Assembly (NCBI RefSeq): GCF_017813365.1
Contig: NZ_JAGIZA010000008.1
Span: 1 to 64,000, forward strand
Source of the DNA: Roseomonas indoligenes
GTDB lineage: Bacteria > Pseudomonadota > Alphaproteobacteria > Acetobacterales > Acetobacteraceae
Direction of reading: 5' to 3'
DNA length: 64,000 bases
In this document: piece after piece, positions 41,522-49,972 of the stretch
Position numbering within the stretch: position 1 is the first letter of the stretch
Layout of the letters: the number at the start of each line of letters is the position of its first letter
The notes under the pieces: model-generated
Seen by the model: only the letters and a program-made list of their open reading frames with translations
The model's database searches: none
What the model was told of the DNA's origin: nothing
Position numbers and translations under genes: made by a program

Positions 41522-42504
41522 CCACGACGCCCCTGGTCGAGATCCGCGGCCTCACCGCCTCCTTCGACGGCATCCCCGCCCTGCGCGGCGTGGACCTGTT
41601 GGTGGGGCGCGGCGAGGCGGTGGCGCTGGTCGGCGAATCCGGCTGCGGCAAGTCCGTGACTTGGCTCGCCGCCCTCGGCCTGCTGCCGGGCAAGGCGGCC
41701 GTCACGGGCAGCGTTCGGCTGGACGGGGCGGAGATCCTGCACGCCGCCCCCGCCGTGCTGGACCGCGTGCGCGGCGGCCGGGTGGCGATGATCTTCCAGG
41801 ACCCCGCCAGCAGCCTGAACCCGGTGCACCGCATCGGCCGCCAGATCACGGAGGCCCTGCGCCTACACCGGGGGATGGACGGCGCGGTGGCGAAGGAGGA
41901 GGCGCGGCGGCTGCTGGACCGCGTGGGCATGCCCGATGCCCGTCGGCGCCTGGACGCCTACCCGCACGAGCTCTCCGGTGGGCAGAACCAGCGCGTGATG
42001 ATTGCCATGGCCCTGGCCGGCGGGCCGGAGCTGCTGGTGGCGGACGAGCCGACCACGGCGCTGGACGTGACCATCCAGGCCCAGATCCTGGAATTGCTGG
42101 CCGAGATCCGCCGCGACACCGGAATGGCCCTGGTCCTCATCTCTCACGACCTCGGCGTGGTGGCGGAGACCTGCGACCGGGTCCTCGTCATGTATGCCGG
42201 GCGCATCGTGGAGGAGACGGCCTCGGCCGAGCTCTTCTCTGCCCCCGCCCATCCCTACGCTGCCGGGCTTCTGGCGGCGCTGCCCCCCATGGACGGCCCG
42301 CGCCGCCCGCTGGCCGCCATCCCCGGCGGGGTGCCGGAGCCCTGGGCGATGCCCCCCGGTTGCCCCTATGCCCCGCGCTGCCCACGCCATGTCGCCGCCT
42401 GCGACAGGGCGGTGCCGCCGCTGATTCCCGTCGCCCCCGCCCACCGCGCCGCCTGCATCCGCCCGGTCGAGCCCGAGCGCACCCCTGAACTGGCCCTGGC
42501 ATGA
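41518..42504 (+). CDS. ABC transporter ATP-binding protein, DppD/OppD type
   Basis: 328 residues from a TTG overlapping the receptor stop (TTGA). Walker A is GESGCGKS, the Q-loop [11 protein letters not shown], the signature ELSGGQNQR, Walker [15 protein letters not shown], and the H-loop ISHDLG. The C-terminal oligopeptide-transporter extension includes [16 protein letters not shown] and a fourth Cys (RAACI), the four-cysteine pattern of DppD/OppD proteins reported to hold a Fe-S cluster. It pairs with the next ATPase to power import through the two permeases. Confidence 0.95.
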   Translation: MTTTPLVEIRGLTASFDGIPALRGVDLLVGRGEAVALVGESGCGKSVTWLAALGLLPGKAAVTGSVRLDGAEILHAAPAVLDRVRGGRVAMIFQDPASSLNPVHRIGRQITEALRLHRGMDGAVAKEEARRLLDRVGMPDARRRLDAYPHELSGGQNQRVMIAMALAGGPELLVADEPTTALDVTIQAQILELLAEIRRDTGMALVLISHDLGVVAETCDRVLVMYAGRIVEETASAELFSAPAHPYAAGLLAALPPMDGPRRPLAAIPGGVPEPWAMPPGCPYAPRCPRHVAACDRAVPPLIPVAPAHRAACIRPVEPERTPELALA

Positions 42505-43541
42505 GCGACACCGAACCTCTTCTGCACGCGCAAGGCCTGGTGCGCCGCTACGCCATGCGCCGCGGCCTGTTCGGCCGCCCGGCGGAGGAGCGCGCGGTGG
42601 ACGGCGTCTCGCTGACCCTGCATCGCGGCAAGACCCTCGGCCTGGTGGGCGAGTCCGGCTGCGGCAAGTCCACCACCGGCCGCATGGTGCTGGGGCTTGA
42701 GATGCCGGACGAGGGCGGTGTGGCCTTCCGCAACGAGCGGATGCCTGCCCCCGCCACCCCGGAATGGCGCCGCCTGCGCGCGCGCATGGCGATGGTGTAC
42801 CAGGACCCGCTCGGCGCCCTGGACCGCCGCCTGACGATCGGCGCCCAGGTGGCGGAGCCGCTTGAGATCCACGGCATCGGCACCCGCGCCGACCGGCCCG
42901 CCCGGGTGGAGGCGCTGCTGCGGGACGTCGGCCTGCGCGGCGACCACGCGGACCGCTATCCGCACGAGCTCTCCGGCGGCCAGCGCCAGCGCGCCGTCCT
43001 CGCCCGCGCGCTCGCCACTGGCCCGGACCTGCTGGTCTGCGATGAGCCGATCTCCGCGCTCGACGTCTCCATCCAGGCCCAGGTGATGAACCTGCTGGCC
43101 GAGGTGCAGGCGCGCAGCGGCGTCGCCCTTCTCTTCATCTCGCACGACCTGCGCGCCGTGCGGCAGATGAGCCACCGTGTGGCCGTGATGTATCTGGGCC
43201 GCGTGGTGGAGGAGGGCGAGCCGGACGAGGTGCTGCACGCCCCCTCGCATCCCTATGCCCGGGCCCTCGTCTCCGCCATCCCGCATCCCGGCCGGAAGGG
43301 TGGGCGCATCGTGCTGCGCGGCGATCCGCCCAACCCCGCCGCCCGGCCGCCGGGCTGCGCCTTCCACCCGCGCTGCGCCGATGCCGCCGCGCTCTGCGCG
43401 CGCGAGGTCCCGGCCCTCAAGCGCCGCGCCTCCGATGGGCGGCTGGTGGCCTGCCACGTCGCGCATGGCGACGTGGCGGCCAATGACGGCGCGGTGCCTA
43501 CCGCCATCGCGCAGCCCGTGCCGGAACGGATGAACGCCTGA
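42501..43541 (+). CDS. ABC transporter ATP-binding protein, DppF/OppF type
   Basis: 346 residues, start overlapping the previous stop (ATGA). Walker [14 protein letters not shown]-loop VYQDPLGALDRR, signature ELSGGQRQR, Walker B LLVCDEPISALDVS and H-loop ISHDLR are intact. The C-terminal extension has CAFHPRCADAAALC. It is the second, F-type ATPase of a dipeptide-style importer. An N-terminal insertion (MRRGLFGRPAEERAVDG) is normal for OppF proteins. Confidence 0.95.
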   Translation: MSDTEPLLHAQGLVRRYAMRRGLFGRPAEERAVDGVSLTLHRGKTLGLVGESGCGKSTTGRMVLGLEMPDEGGVAFRNERMPAPATPEWRRLRARMAMVYQDPLGALDRRLTIGAQVAEPLEIHGIGTRADRPARVEALLRDVGLRGDHADRYPHELSGGQRQRAVLARALATGPDLLVCDEPISALDVSIQAQVMNLLAEVQARSGVALLFISHDLRAVRQMSHRVAVMYLGRVVEEGEPDEVLHAPSHPYARALVSAIPHPGRKGGRIVLRGDPPNPAARPPGCAFHPRCADAAALCAREVPALKRRASDGRLVACHVAHGDVAANDGAVPTAIAQPVPERMNA

Positions 43542-44476
43542 TGCTTCGCTTCCTTGGCATCCGCCTGGCCCGCGCGCTGCTGACCATGGTGCTCGTCGTC
43601 ACCTTCGCCTTCGTGGTGCTGCGCCTCTCCGGCGATCCCGCGCTGCTCATCATGTCCGCCGACGCGCCGCCCGAGGCCGTGGCCGCCTTCCGCGAATCCT
43701 GGGGCCTGAACGACCCGATCTGGCAGCAGTACCTGCGCTACTTCGCCGCCATCTTCCGCGGAGACCTCGGCCAGTCCATGCGCGACGGCCGCCCGGCGAT
43801 CGAGCTTGTGGCGGAACGCGTTCCCGCCACCCTGGCGCTCACCATCCCCGCCCTGCTCATCAAGATCGGCCTCGGCGTCCCCGCCGGGGTCTATGCCGCG
43901 CTCCACCGCAACTCCTTCGCGGATCGGGCGGTGATGCTGCTGGCGGTGGCGGGCTTCACCGTGCCCTCCTTCGTGCTGGGCCTCGTGCTGGTGCTGGTCT
44001 TCGCCGTGACGCTGGGCTGGCTGCCTTCCGGCGGGCAGGAGAGCTGGCGCCACGCCGTGCTGCCGGTGATAACCCTCGGCATCGGCGGTGCCGCCGTGCT
44101 GGCGCGCTTCACCCGCTCCGCCATGCTGGAGGTGCTGGGCCAGCCTTACATGCGGACCGCCCTGGCCAAGGGCGTGCCCTGGCACGTCGCCGTGCGCCGC
44201 CACGCCCTGCCCAACGCGGCGATCCCCACCGTGACCATCATCGGCTTCATGGTGGGCAGCCTGCTCGCCGGCGCGGTGGTGGTGGAGAGCGTCTTCTCCT
44301 GGCCCGGCGTCGGTCGCCTGCTAGTGGTGGCCGTCGCGAACCGGGACCTGGCGGTGGTGCAGTGCATCCTGCTGCTCGTCGCCGCGACCATGGTGACCGC
44401 CAACCTCGTCGTGGATCTCCTCTACGGCGCGCTGGATCCCCGCCTGCGCGCCGCGCCGCGCGGAGCCACCGCCTGA
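43541..44476 (+). CDS. ABC transporter permease, DppB type
   Basis: 311 residues sharing one base with the previous stop (TGATG). About six membrane helices; FLGIRLARALLTMVLVVTFA is the first, and SGDPALLIMSADAPPE follows as the periplasmic loop typical of DppB. The cytoplasmic EAA-like loop is YMRTALAKGVPWHVAVRRHA with the conserved Gly. It forms half of the membrane channel with the next gene product. Confidence 0.94.
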   Translation: MLRFLGIRLARALLTMVLVVTFAFVVLRLSGDPALLIMSADAPPEAVAAFRESWGLNDPIWQQYLRYFAAIFRGDLGQSMRDGRPAIELVAERVPATLALTIPALLIKIGLGVPAGVYAALHRNSFADRAVMLLAVAGFTVPSFVLGLVLVLVFAVTLGWLPSGGQESWRHAVLPVITLGIGGAAVLARFTRSAMLEVLGQPYMRTALAKGVPWHVAVRRHALPNAAIPTVTIIGFMVGSLLAGAVVVESVFSWPGVGRLLVVAVANRDLAVVQCILLLVAATMVTANLVVDLLYGALDPRLRAAPRGATA

Positions 44477-45357
44477 TGTCCGACATCCCTCTGGACGCCG
44501 TCCCCGCCGCCTCCGCCCCGCCCGCCCGCAAGCGGGCCCGTCTGCCGGGGATGGTGATCTTCGCCATCGCCTGGCTGCTGCTGATGCTGCTCACCGCCCT
44601 CGCGGCGGATCTGGTCAGCCCCTACTCCTACACCGCGCTGGACCTGCAGAACCGGCTGACGCCCCCGATCGGCATGGGCGGCGAATGGGTCGACCCGCTG
44701 GGCACGGATGAACTGGGGCGGGACGTCCTTTCCCGCCTCATCGCCTCCATCCGCATGAGCCTGCTGATCGCCTTCGGCGCCACCGTCATCTCCGCGGTCC
44801 TCGGCGTCTCCCTCGGCTTCCTCGCCGCTCACTTCCGCGGGGTGGTGGAGCAGGCCGTGCTGGCGCTGGTGGACTTCCAGGCCTCCATGCCCTTCCTGAT
44901 CCTGGCGCTCGCGGTGCTGGCCTTCTTCGGGAACTCCCTGCCCCTCTTCATCTGCCTGCTCGGCCTGCACGGCTGGGAACGCTACGCCCGGATTGCCCGC
45001 GGTCTCGCCGTCTCCGCGGGTTCGCAGGGCTACGCGGCGGCGGTGAAGGGACTCGGCGCCTCGCCCTGGCGCGTCTACGGCCGCCACGTGCTGCCGAACA
45101 TCGCCTCCACCCTCATCGTCTCCATGACCCTTTCCTTCCCCGAGATCATCCTGCTGGAGAGCGGCCTGTCCTTCCTCGGCCTCGGCGTGCAGCCGCCCAT
45201 GACCTCGCTCGGCAACATGGTCGGCTACGGGCGGGAATACCTGACGCGGGCGCCGTGGATCCTGCTCGCCCCGTCCTCGGTGATCGTGCTGACGACGCTC
45301 TGCGTCAGCCTCCTCGGCGACTGGTTGCGGGATCGGCTGGATCCGACGCTGCGCTGA
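44476..45357 (+). CDS. ABC transporter permease, DppC type
   Basis: 293 residues, again TGATG-coupled. A 25-residue cytoplasmic tail precedes the first helix. LGTDELGRDVLSRLIASIRM is the DppC signature before helix 2, the EAA loop is GYAAAVKGLGASPWRVYGRH, and SGLSFLGLGVQPPMTSLGNM lies near the C-terminus. It completes the receptor-DF-BC importer that begins with the phosphonate monoester hydrolase gene. A composite repeat follows 16 bases after the stop. Confidence 0.94.
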   Translation: MSDIPLDAVPAASAPPARKRARLPGMVIFAIAWLLLMLLTALAADLVSPYSYTALDLQNRLTPPIGMGGEWVDPLGTDELGRDVLSRLIASIRMSLLIAFGATVISAVLGVSLGFLAAHFRGVVEQAVLALVDFQASMPFLILALAVLAFFGNSLPLFICLLGLHGWERYARIARGLAVSAGSQGYAAAVKGLGASPWRVYGRHVLPNIASTLIVSMTLSFPEIILLESGLSFLGLGVQPPMTSLGNMVGYGREYLTRAPWILLAPSSVIVLTTLCVSLLGDWLRDRLDPTLR

Positions 45358-45373
45358 TTGTTTGGGGGTGGTC

Positions 45374-45635
45374 AGTCCCGGGGAGAGAAAGGAGGGATCC
45401 TTCCCCGGACCCCTCACCATCATCTTTCTCTAGGCTTTGGGATTGCTCGCCTGATGGTGCGCCTCGGCTCGTGGAGCCGTGGCGACTGCAAGGGCAGGAT
45501 CAGGCCCGATCCCAAGGGCTGACATATCAGGTCAGTTCCGCGGCTGCCCGATGCAGGTCCAGGGTTGGACCTATAGGTCCAACCAGCCCCCTGGCAGGGG
45601 TTCCAGGGGGCGGCGCCCCCTGGTCCTGAGCCCAT
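45374..45635 (+). repeat. Composite palindromic intergenic repeat, copy 5 (type II)
   Basis: It occupies most of the 367-base gap after the permease operon. The front modules match the other copies (GTCCCGGGGAGAGA hairpin region, CACCATCATCTTTCTC, GCCTCGGCTCGTGGAGCCG hairpin with mismatches, TGCAAGGGCAGGATCAGG). The rear half follows copy 3 (CCGATGCAGGTCCAGG) plus GGTTGGACCTATAGGTCCAACC (a perfect 11-bp inverted repeat at 45564-45585) and the closing 9-bp GC hairpin at 45603-45623 as in type I. Confidence 0.8.
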
Positions 45636-45661
45636 CAGGAGATGACCCCCGGAATGCGAAA

Positions 45662-45689
45662 AGCCCCAGGACCGATCGGTCCTGGGGCT
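45662..45689 (-). terminator. Rho-independent terminator of the small exported-protein gene
   Basis: A perfect 12-bp hairpin (AGCCCCAGGACC arm, loop GATC) is followed on the minus strand by a T run (TTTT, with the A of the stem end counted separately). It lies 36 bases after the stop of the minus-strand gene. It could also halt read-through from the permease operon because the hairpin is symmetrical. Confidence 0.8.
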
Positions 45690-45724
45690 GCGTTCGACCC
45701 GGGATCAGGCCCGGAGCGGATGGC

Positions 45725-45934
45725 TCAGCTGTGCTGGCCGCCGCCGCCGGTGGCGCCGCTCATCTCGAGCATGGTCTGCCCGGAGCCGCCGGCGAGCGGG
45801 GTGCGGTTGCCGGACTGAGTCCAGGCGCTGGAGGCGGTGGCACCGGCGGGCACGCGCTCCTGGTCGGCGAAGGCCGGGGCGGCGAGGGAACCGATCAGGG
45901 CGGCGGCGAGGGCGATGGTGCGAAGGTTGATCAT
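45725..45934 (-). CDS. Small exported protein, unknown function
   Basis: 69 residues. NLRTIALAAALIGSLAAPAFA is a clear Sec signal peptide with AFA cleavage, leaving a mature peptide of about 46 residues rich in Ser, Thr, Gly and Gln and without cysteines. No family recognised. It has its own terminator. About 130 bases upstream separate it from the FAD-dependent oxidoreductase gene on the same strand. Confidence 0.7.
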   Translation of the reverse strand: MINLRTIALAAALIGSLAAPAFADQERVPAGATASSAWTQSGNRTPLAGGSGQTMLEMSGATGGGGQHS

Positions 45935-46068
45935 GACTGCATGTCCTGGGTCGATGGGGCGACGAGGTGCCGCCCTTCGTTGACAGAGAGATGCGCCCGG
46001 GGGTTCGGGAATACCAACGCAGCGCGTGGATGGCAGCTATCCACGAGATGGATGAAACCGGATCGGTC

Positions 46069-47697
46069 CTAAGCCACCAGGGGGATGGCTGAGAGGCTCG
46101 CGGCCACGGCCTCGGCGGCGCGGATGCCGTCCACGCCGGCGGAAAGGATGCCGCCGGCATAGCCCGCGCCCTCTCCCGCGGGGAAGAGGCCGGGAGTGTT
46201 GAGGCTCTGTCCGGTCTCGTCGCGGCGGATGCGGAGGGGGGAGGAGGTCCGGGTCTCCACGCCCGTCATCACCGCATCGCCCATGGCGAAGCCGCGGATC
46301 TGGCGGTCGAAGGCGGGCAGGGCCTCCCGGATGGCGGCGGCGGCGAAATCGGGCAGGCAGGCCGCGAGGTCGGTGGGGGTGACGCCGGGCTTGTAGGAAG
46401 GGATCACCTCGCCGAGGCGCGTGGAGGGGCGGGCAGCGAGGAAATCCTCCACGCGCTGCACGGGGGCGTTCCAGTTGCTGCCGCCGGCGACGAAGGCCCG
46501 CTCCTCCCAGTGGCGCTGGAAGGCGAGGCCGGCGAGGGGAGAGCCGGGATAGTCGCGCTCCGGCGTGAGGGAGACGACGATGCCGGCATTCGCGTTGCGC
46601 TCGGCGCGCGAGTACTGGCTCATGCCGTTGGTCACGAGGCGGCCCGGCTCGGACGCGGCGGCGACGACCTGGCCGCCGGGGCACATGCAGAAGGAGTACA
46701 CCGCGCGGCCCTCGGCGGCGGGGGTCTTGCAGTGGTGCACGATCTTGTAGTCGGCGGCACCGAGGACGGGGTGGCCGGCCTGCGGCCCGAAGCGGCAGCG
46801 GTCGATCAGGCCCTGCGGGTGCTCGATCCGCACGCCGATGGAGAAGGGCTTGGCCTCCATGAACACGCCGCGATCGTGCAGCACGCCGAAGGTGTCGCGG
46901 GCGGAGTGGCCGATGGCGAGCACCGCGCGGTCCGCCTCCAGGAAGCTGCCGTCGGAGAGGTGGAGGCCGCGCAGGGCGCGGTCCGGGCCGAGCTCGATGT
47001 CCTCCACGCGGGTGCCGAAGCGGTACTCTCCGCCCAGCGCCTCAATGCCGGCGCGCATCTTCTCGACCATGGAGACGAGGCGGAAGGTGCCGATATGCGG
47101 CTTGGAGAGGTAGAGGATCTCCTCCGGCGCGCCGGCGGCCACGAACTCCTCCAGCACCTTGCGGATGCGGTTCGCGTTGTCGCCGATGCCGGAATAAAGC
47201 TTGCCGTCGGAGAAGGTGCCGGCGCCGCCCTCGCCGAACTGCACGTTGGATTCCGGGGTGAGGACGGAGCGGCGCCAAAGGCCCCATGTATCCTGCGTGC
47301 GTTCCCGCACCACCTTGCCGCGCTCAATCAGGATCGGGCGCAGGCCGAGCTGGGCCAGGACCAGCATGGCGAAAAGGCCGCAGGGGCCGGCGCCGATCAC
47401 CACCGGGCGCAGGCGCGGCACGGGCGGGGCGGGGGGAAGGCGGTAGGAGGTTTCCGGCGTGGGGGCGACGTGGCGTTCCCCGGTCAGGCGCGCCAGCACC
47501 GCCGCCTCGTCCCGCAGGGCGACGTCCAGCGTGTAGATGAGGGCGATGGCCCCGCGGCGGCGCGCGTCGTGGCCCCGGCGGAAAACGGTGATGTCCAGCA
47601 CCTCCTCCGGCGCCACGCGCAGGCGGGCGAGCACGGCGTCGCGCAGCGCGTCCGGCTCGTGGTCCAGGGGGAGCTTGATCTCGGTCAGGCGAAGCAT
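46069..47697 (-). CDS. FAD-dependent oxidoreductase (NAD(P)/FAD utilizing, YhiN/Thi4-like long form)
   Basis: 542 residues from the ATG at 47697. The first 90 residues form an N-terminal domain (LTEIKLPLDHEPDALRDAVL). The FAD Rossmann motif is RPVVIGAGPCGLFAMLVL. Further blocks include PESNVQFGEGGAGTFSDGKL, LAIGHSARDTF and, near the end, GLFPAGEGAGYAGGILSAGV. This set is typical of the COG2509 uncharacterised dehydrogenases of alphaproteobacteria. The substrate is not known. It is divergent from pfkB with 114 bases between. Confidence 0.88.
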   Translation of the reverse strand: MLRLTEIKLPLDHEPDALRDAVLARLRVAPEEVLDITVFRRGHDARRRGAIALIYTLDVALRDEAAVLARLTGERHVAPTPETSYRLPPAPPVPRLRPVVIGAGPCGLFAMLVLAQLGLRPILIERGKVVRERTQDTWGLWRRSVLTPESNVQFGEGGAGTFSDGKLYSGIGDNANRIRKVLEEFVAAGAPEEILYLSKPHIGTFRLVSMVEKMRAGIEALGGEYRFGTRVEDIELGPDRALRGLHLSDGSFLEADRAVLAIGHSARDTFGVLHDRGVFMEAKPFSIGVRIEHPQGLIDRCRFGPQAGHPVLGAADYKIVHHCKTPAAEGRAVYSFCMCPGGQVVAAASEPGRLVTNGMSQYSRAERNANAGIVVSLTPERDYPGSPLAGLAFQRHWEERAFVAGGSNWNAPVQRVEDFLAARPSTRLGEVIPSYKPGVTPTDLAACLPDFAAAAIREALPAFDRQIRGFAMGDAVMTGVETRTSSPLRIRRDETGQSLNTPGLFPAGEGAGYAGGILSAGVDGIRAAEAVAASLSAIPLVA

Positions 47698-47811
47698 GGC
47701 GGCGGGGATATAGGGTCGCTTTCCCCCGAATGATATGCGCGCGGCGACCTCCGTGGCCCGCGTGCGTTCCCTGCCCCATATGCCCCCTGCCTTTGGAGTG
47801 GATCGAACGGA

Positions 47812-48765
47812 ATGCCGGGACTGATCACCACGCTGACGCCGAACCCGACCATCGACCTGGCCTGCGAGGCGGAGAAGGTGCGGCCGATCCACAAGATCCG
47901 TACGACGGAGGAGCGGCACGACCCCGGCGGCGGCGGGGTGAACGTGGCCCGGGTGGTGCAGGAACTGGGTGGCCGGGCCCTGGCCGTGGTGCTCTCCGGC
48001 GGGGTGACCGGGCGCTTCCTGGAGGAGCTGCTGGAGGAGGGGGGCGTGCCCCACCGGGGCGTTCCCGTCTCCGGCCTGACGCGGATCAGCCAGACGGTGA
48101 TGGAGCGGAGCAGCGGGCAGGAATACCGCTTCGTGCCGGAAGGGCCGGAGGTGACGGAGGCGGAGTGGAAGGCCGCGCTGGCCACCATGGAGGAGGTGGA
48201 GGCGGACTGGATGGTGGGCAGCGGCAGCCTGCCCCGCGGCGTGCCGGAGGACTTCCACGCCCGGCTGGCGGCGCTGGCCGGGAAGCGGGGGTTGCCCTTC
48301 GTGCTGGATACCTCGGGCGCCGCGCTCCGGGCGGCGGTGGAGGCGGGGGGGATCGCGCTCGCCAAGCCATCCCTCGGCGAGTTCGAGGCCCTGGTGGGCC
48401 GCAAGCTGGAGAATGAAGGCGACCAGCAGCGGGCGGCGGTGGAGCTGGTTCGCTCCGGCAAGGTGGGGATCCTGGCCGTGACGCTGGGGCGGGACGGGGC
48501 GATGCTGGCAACGGAGGAGGGCGCGCTGCGGCTGCCCGCCCTGCCGGTGGAGGTGAAGGGGGCAGTGGGCGCGGGGGACAGCTTCCTGGCAGCCATGACC
48601 ATGGCGCTCTCGGACGGCAGGCCGGCGGCGGAGGCCTTCGCCTGGGGCGTGGCGGCCGGGGCCGCGGCGGTTTCCAGTGCCGGCACGGCCCATCCCAGGC
48701 GCGCGGATGTGGAAGCGCTGCGGCGGCGCATCCCCGATGAAGCCCTGCGGGAGCTGGCGGCATGA
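47812..48765 (+). CDS. pfkB: PfkB-family 6-phosphofructokinase / tagatose-6-phosphate kinase
   Basis: 317 residues. ITTLTPNPTIDLACEAEKVR is the classic N-terminus, HDPGGGGVNVARVVQELGG carries the sugar-phosphate-binding glycines, and VKGAVGAGDSFLAAMTMAL holds the catalytic Asp and the anion hole (GAGDS). This matches the E. coli minor phosphofructokinase (PfkB) better than FruK by its overall layout, but 1-phosphofructokinase activity cannot be excluded. The glucokinase gene overlaps its end by four bases, so the pair phosphorylates glucose and fructose-6-phosphate into upper glycolysis. Confidence 0.9.
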   Translation: MPGLITTLTPNPTIDLACEAEKVRPIHKIRTTEERHDPGGGGVNVARVVQELGGRALAVVLSGGVTGRFLEELLEEGGVPHRGVPVSGLTRISQTVMERSSGQEYRFVPEGPEVTEAEWKAALATMEEVEADWMVGSGSLPRGVPEDFHARLAALAGKRGLPFVLDTSGAALRAAVEAGGIALAKPSLGEFEALVGRKLENEGDQQRAAVELVRSGKVGILAVTLGRDGAMLATEEGALRLPALPVEVKGAVGAGDSFLAAMTMALSDGRPAAEAFAWGVAAGAAAVSSAGTAHPRRADVEALRRRIPDEALRELAA

Positions 48766-49703
48766 CCCTGCGACTGGTGGGCGATATCGGCGGCACGAAT
48801 GCCCGTTTCGCCCTGTCCGAGGATGGCGCGGCACCCTACGGGGAGGCGAAGCTGCCGGGCGCCGATTTTCCAGGCCCGATCGAGGCGGCGGAGGCCTATC
48901 TGGCCGGGCGCAGCGTGGAGGAGGCGGTGCTGGCCGTCGCCACCCCCGTACTGGGTGACGAGGTGGCCTTCACCAACAGCCCCTGGCGCTTCTCCATCAG
49001 CGACGCGAAGCGGCGGCTGGGGGTGGAGCGGCTGGCGATCATCAACGACTTCGTCGCCCAGGCCTCCGCCGTGCCGCATCTGGCGGAGGGCGAGTGCCGG
49101 GCGCTGAAGCCCGGCGGGGCGAAGCCCGGTGCGCCGGCCGTGGTGCTCGGCCCGGGGACGGGGCTGGGCGTGGCCTTCCTCATCCATGCCGGCGGGCTGG
49201 CGCGGGTGCTGCCGAGCGAGGGCGGCCACGCCTCCTTCGCACCGCAGGATGCCCTGCAGGAGGAGGTGCTGCGGCGGCTGCGCGGCACCTATGGCGGGCA
49301 CGTCTCGCTGGAGCGCGTGCTGTCCGGGCCCGGCCTGCTGCAGCTGGCGCGGATCATCGGGGATGTGCAGGGCCGGCCCGTGGAACTGGCCGGGCCGCCC
49401 GATGTCTCCGCCCGCGCGGCGGCGGGGAACTGCCCGGCCTGCCAGGAGGCGCTGCGGGTCTTCTCCTCCGTGCTGGGCGCTGCCGCGGGAAGCCTGGCGC
49501 TGACGGTGTTGGCGGATGGCGGGGTCTTCGTGACCGGCGGCCTATGCCGGAATCTCGGGCCGCTTCTCGATGTGGAAGCGATGCGGGCGGGGTTCACGGG
49601 CAAGGGGCGCTTTGCCGGGTATCTGGAGGGCGTGCCGGTGACCCAGGTGATGCGGCCGCATTCCGGGCTGCTGGGCGGGGCGGCCTGGCATATCGAGGGG
49701 TGA
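48762..49703 (+). CDS. glk: Glucokinase
   Basis: 313 residues overlapping pfkB by four bases (ATGA). LVGDIGGTNARFALSEDG is the phosphate-1 motif of the Glk family; FTNSPWRFSI and IINDFVAQASAVPHL (catalytic Asp) follow; VVLGPGTGLGVAFLIH is phosphate-2; and FVTGGLCRNLGPLLD is the adenosine motif. The enzyme phosphorylates glucose with ATP. A composite double repeat starts eight bases after its stop. Confidence 0.95.
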   Translation: MTLRLVGDIGGTNARFALSEDGAAPYGEAKLPGADFPGPIEAAEAYLAGRSVEEAVLAVATPVLGDEVAFTNSPWRFSISDAKRRLGVERLAIINDFVAQASAVPHLAEGECRALKPGGAKPGAPAVVLGPGTGLGVAFLIHAGGLARVLPSEGGHASFAPQDALQEEVLRRLRGTYGGHVSLERVLSGPGLLQLARIIGDVQGRPVELAGPPDVSARAAAGNCPACQEALRVFSSVLGAAAGSLALTVLADGGVFVTGGLCRNLGPLLDVEAMRAGFTGKGRFAGYLEGVPVTQVMRPHSGLLGGAAWHIEG

Positions 49704-49710
49704 CGCTGTC

Positions 49711-49972
49711 CCGGGGAGAGGGAGAAGGAATTCTCCCTCTCCCCGGACCCGTCGAAGGCAGTGCCTTCGACCCCGTCATCTTCTTCTATCGGGCCGCCGC
49801 GTGATGCGGATGTGGTGGTATTGCTTCCTTGATCCCGCGTCGGAAGGGGCTGACGAGTCCCGCGCCTGGGGCCTGGACCCGAGGCGAGCCGCAAGCCGCA
49901 CATTCCGCAGCAGTCCCCAAGAAAAAGATGATTGGGGTCTGGGAGAAGAATTCTTTCTTCCCCCCTCGCCTC
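49711..49972. repeat. Composite repeat, two facing units between convergent genes
   Basis: The left unit has a perfect 16-bp hairpin at 49711-49746 (loop GGAA), a 9-bp hairpin GTCGAAGGC/GCCTTCGAC at 49751-49771, and CGTCATCTTCTTCT. The right unit is inverted: GAAAAAGATGATTGGGG followed by an AGAAGAATTCTTTCTTC palindrome next to the SDR stop. Between them are a diverged CCTGGGGCCTGG/ACCCGAGGC region. The arrangement places one unit at each gene end. Confidence 0.75.

Noticed and set aside
46069-48834. A 921-codon reading of the FAD oxidoreductase gene
   Set aside because: The first 379 codons run antisense to pfkB and have no homology; the real start is the ATG at 47697, where the recognised N-terminal domain begins.
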